Origin: a virus
IMG/VR virus record: IMGVR_UViG_3300022745_000628
Coordinates: 62,001-126,000 of that record
Length of the DNA: 64,000 nucleotides
Strand: one strand, 5' to 3'
This document shows, piece after piece, positions 62,419 to 64,000 of this stretch (position 1 is the first letter of the stretch; each line of letters starts with the position of its first letter). A program made the position numbers and the translations under genes. Under the pieces are notes generated by a model. That model saw only the letters and a list, made by a program, of their open reading frames with translations, was not told the DNA's origin and made no database searches.

Positions 62419-63963
62419 TTGCCGTCAGTTTTTGACGACGCTGAACAATTCGCACATCAGCTGGGAAGCTGGTGGTGCGGAGATTATGACGGCGCCGATC
62501 AAATTTATGGCGTAGTACAAGCGATGCTGAGAATTGCTAAATCCAACGACGAAGATGTCGATAGGATTGTGGATAGCTACGCTCGTACTAAAATCGCGCC
62601 GTTACGTACCAAAACATGGATGCGGCTACGCTTGCCGCGAATTCGACTGCAACCCGCCGGAGATCGGTCGTACGATACAGATATTAATTTTGATGACGGC
62701 TGGGAATACGACGTAGACCGTACGCAACCGAGGTTTGTATACGAACTGCCCAAAAATATCGTGGATATAGCCGCGCTTGCAAACTATCCAGCTGCTCCAG
62801 ATGCCGTGCTTACTGGCGGATTGGATTTCATAATTGAAAACAATCGCGTAATCAGTAATTACGATTTACTAGAGTTTCAAAACGTGCTTGAAACAGAAGA
62901 CACCGGGGTAGACAGCTTTGATGCTGATAACGTCGAAATATGGGCCTATGGCGTAAGTATCGATTATTCGGACATGTATCGGCTATTCGGATATATAGCT
63001 CAGATAAAGAAAGCTTCGTCGGAACAATACAATCGAATAGTCAACACATACCTAGACTGTCTGATTAGTGGTGTTACCGAGAACACGCTGTTCAATTTCA
63101 TATTGGCGTGCTTCGACGAACCACAAGTCAAAAATGACGTCGAAATAGTAGAAGCCATATACGCTAATGCTACTGAGCACACGATTATTACGGATCGCGA
63201 AGTATACAAGCACTCGAGTTTCAATACCACTCTCGTAGCAGTCGGCGATGTAGTTCGTAAAGGAAACGTATTGTCCGATGCAATACAGTTGTTCGAAAAC
63301 CTTGCCGATGCAAATCTTGTCACAGCGTTGATAGATTTACCATTTTTGGCGCCATGCCTTAAATTTCCGGTAATCCTGGAAAACAGAGACTTACCGCTAA
63401 TAATTACGAATTTGCACGGATTTACAAAACTCAGTTGGGAACTTCCCGGCGATACAGCACAAGCTGACGAATTTTTTGATTATGTGCACGAGCAAGGTTT
63501 AGCCGCAACCCGGCAAGATATTACGTGTGTGGATCGAAAATATATAGTAACTGTGCCAGATGGCCCTAAAGGTGTAAAAAGTTACCATAAGGGTACACTG
63601 GCTCACTATTTAGATACGCGGGTTAATTTAACAAGTGAGCCAACTAGCGCCACACTGCCCACTACTATCAATCCGTACAAGTTTTTTGCAAAAAACGTGT
63701 TTCAATCTAATCTGGCGGTAATAGTTGTAAAACTACCGCCAAGATTTCAAGGCAAGAATTTGGACGTGTTGCGTAAGGTGTGGGCGCTCCTTCCGCCAAC
63801 GAATAACATATATTTTGTGCTAGAATTGCCTACACAGGTCGAAAGTATTGGTCCTAGTTTTGTAACTACCGGAATTGACGTTTCACACGGCGCTATTATC
63901 CAACCGTTAGAAATTGATGCCTCAGTAGTCGATGTCGCGACGGTAACATTCCGAGAAATCTAG
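62419..63963 (+). CDS. Baseplate-module protein, 514 aa
   Basis: The frame opens at TTG 62419, 13 bases after the preceding stop; no upstream ATG exists and the next in-frame ATG would remove conserved-looking sequence. The N-terminal 60 residues contain Trp-rich helices (HQLGSWWCGDYDGADQIYG). The rest is mixed alpha/beta, with a hydrophobic strand segment near residues 430-440 (LAVIVVKLPPRFQGKN). By position it may be a second wedge or tail-pin protein. No family is recognised. Confidence 0.65.
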   Translation: MPSVFDDAEQFAHQLGSWWCGDYDGADQIYGVVQAMLRIAKSNDEDVDRIVDSYARTKIAPLRTKTWMRLRLPRIRLQPAGDRSYDTDINFDDGWEYDVDRTQPRFVYELPKNIVDIAALANYPAAPDAVLTGGLDFIIENNRVISNYDLLEFQNVLETEDTGVDSFDADNVEIWAYGVSIDYSDMYRLFGYIAQIKKASSEQYNRIVNTYLDCLISGVTENTLFNFILACFDEPQVKNDVEIVEAIYANATEHTIITDREVYKHSSFNTTLVAVGDVVRKGNVLSDAIQLFENLADANLVTALIDLPFLAPCLKFPVILENRDLPLIITNLHGFTKLSWELPGDTAQADEFFDYVHEQGLAATRQDITCVDRKYIVTVPDGPKGVKSYHKGTLAHYLDTRVNLTSEPTSATLPTTINPYKFFAKNVFQSNLAVIVVKLPPRFQGKNLDVLRKVWALLPPTNNIYFVLELPTQVESIGPSFVTTGIDVSHGAIIQPLEIDASVVDVATVTFREI

Positions 63964-63964
63964 T

Positions 63965-64000
63965 ATGCTAACTCCGATTCAGAACAAAATACTTGGGACA
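63965..64000 (+). CDS. Start of a further gene (3' end outside window)
   Basis: An ATG one base after the previous stop (TAG) opens a frame of 12 codons, MLTPIQNKILGT, to the window end. Spacing and strand fit the operon. Nothing further can be said. Confidence 0.5.
   Translation, partial: MLTPIQNKILGT

Noticed and set aside
1-64000. Recoded stop codons
   Set aside because: TAA, TAG and TGA all end genes at sensible positions with close neighbours, so the standard code fits.

Overview
The window is one continuous stretch of a tailed-phage genome (Caudoviricetes, contractile-tailed myovirus), almost certainly a large or jumbo phage. Every gene I can support lies on the + strand. Coding is very dense, with ATGA or TAATG overlaps in many places and no gap longer than 300 bases. 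The standard genetic code fits, with TAA, TAG and TGA all used as stops. I see no tRNA, rRNA, CRISPR array or bacterial housekeeping gene. The host cannot be inferred. The portal and terminase are not recognisable here and probably lie outside the window.

Layout. (1) 1-13.8 kb is a phage multisubunit RNA polymerase module. One 1493-residue chain fuses the whole beta subunit to the N-terminal, active-site half of beta-prime. The remaining half of beta-prime is a separate gene 3.5 kb downstream, and it is interrupted by two related mini-inteins. Between and around the halves are a tnpB gene, several small glycine-zipper (probably membrane-active) proteins, a proline/methionine-rich protein, a coiled-coil protein and a zinc-ribbon protein. 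(2) 13.9-26.3 kb is the head module: unrecognised large proteins, a prohead protease, a probable scaffold or core protein, a decoration-like protein, the major capsid protein and small head or neck proteins. (3) 26.3-41.5 kb is a fibre and receptor-binding module: two paralogous fibres sharing both ends, a 1578-residue repetitive fibre, a LamG-like protein and several small proteins, two of which are also paralogous. (4) 41.5-64 kb is the tail module: neck or connector-like proteins, sheath, tube, OB-fold/beta-helix spike protein, a probable chaperone pair, tape measure, hub, gp25-like wedge and gpJ-like wedge. A sigma-70-like factor is embedded in the baseplate operon.

How the genes fit together. 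The two polymerase genes supply the catalytic beta and beta-prime core, and the sigma-like factor could direct it to phage promoters. Because the polymerase sits among virion-type genes and glycine-zipper proteins, it may be packaged and injected, but this is inference. Strong hairpin terminators at about 10.35, 25.8, 26.3, 33.7, 35.5 and 48.6 kb divide the late region into transcription units. Strong Shine-Dalgarno sites and AAG-biased lysine codons mark the genes expected to be most highly expressed (capsid, sheath, tube, scaffold).

Most notable: the fused-plus-split polymerase with two paralogous inteins, one in the beta-prime trigger loop and one just after the AQSIGE motif, with tnpB lying between the polymerase genes.
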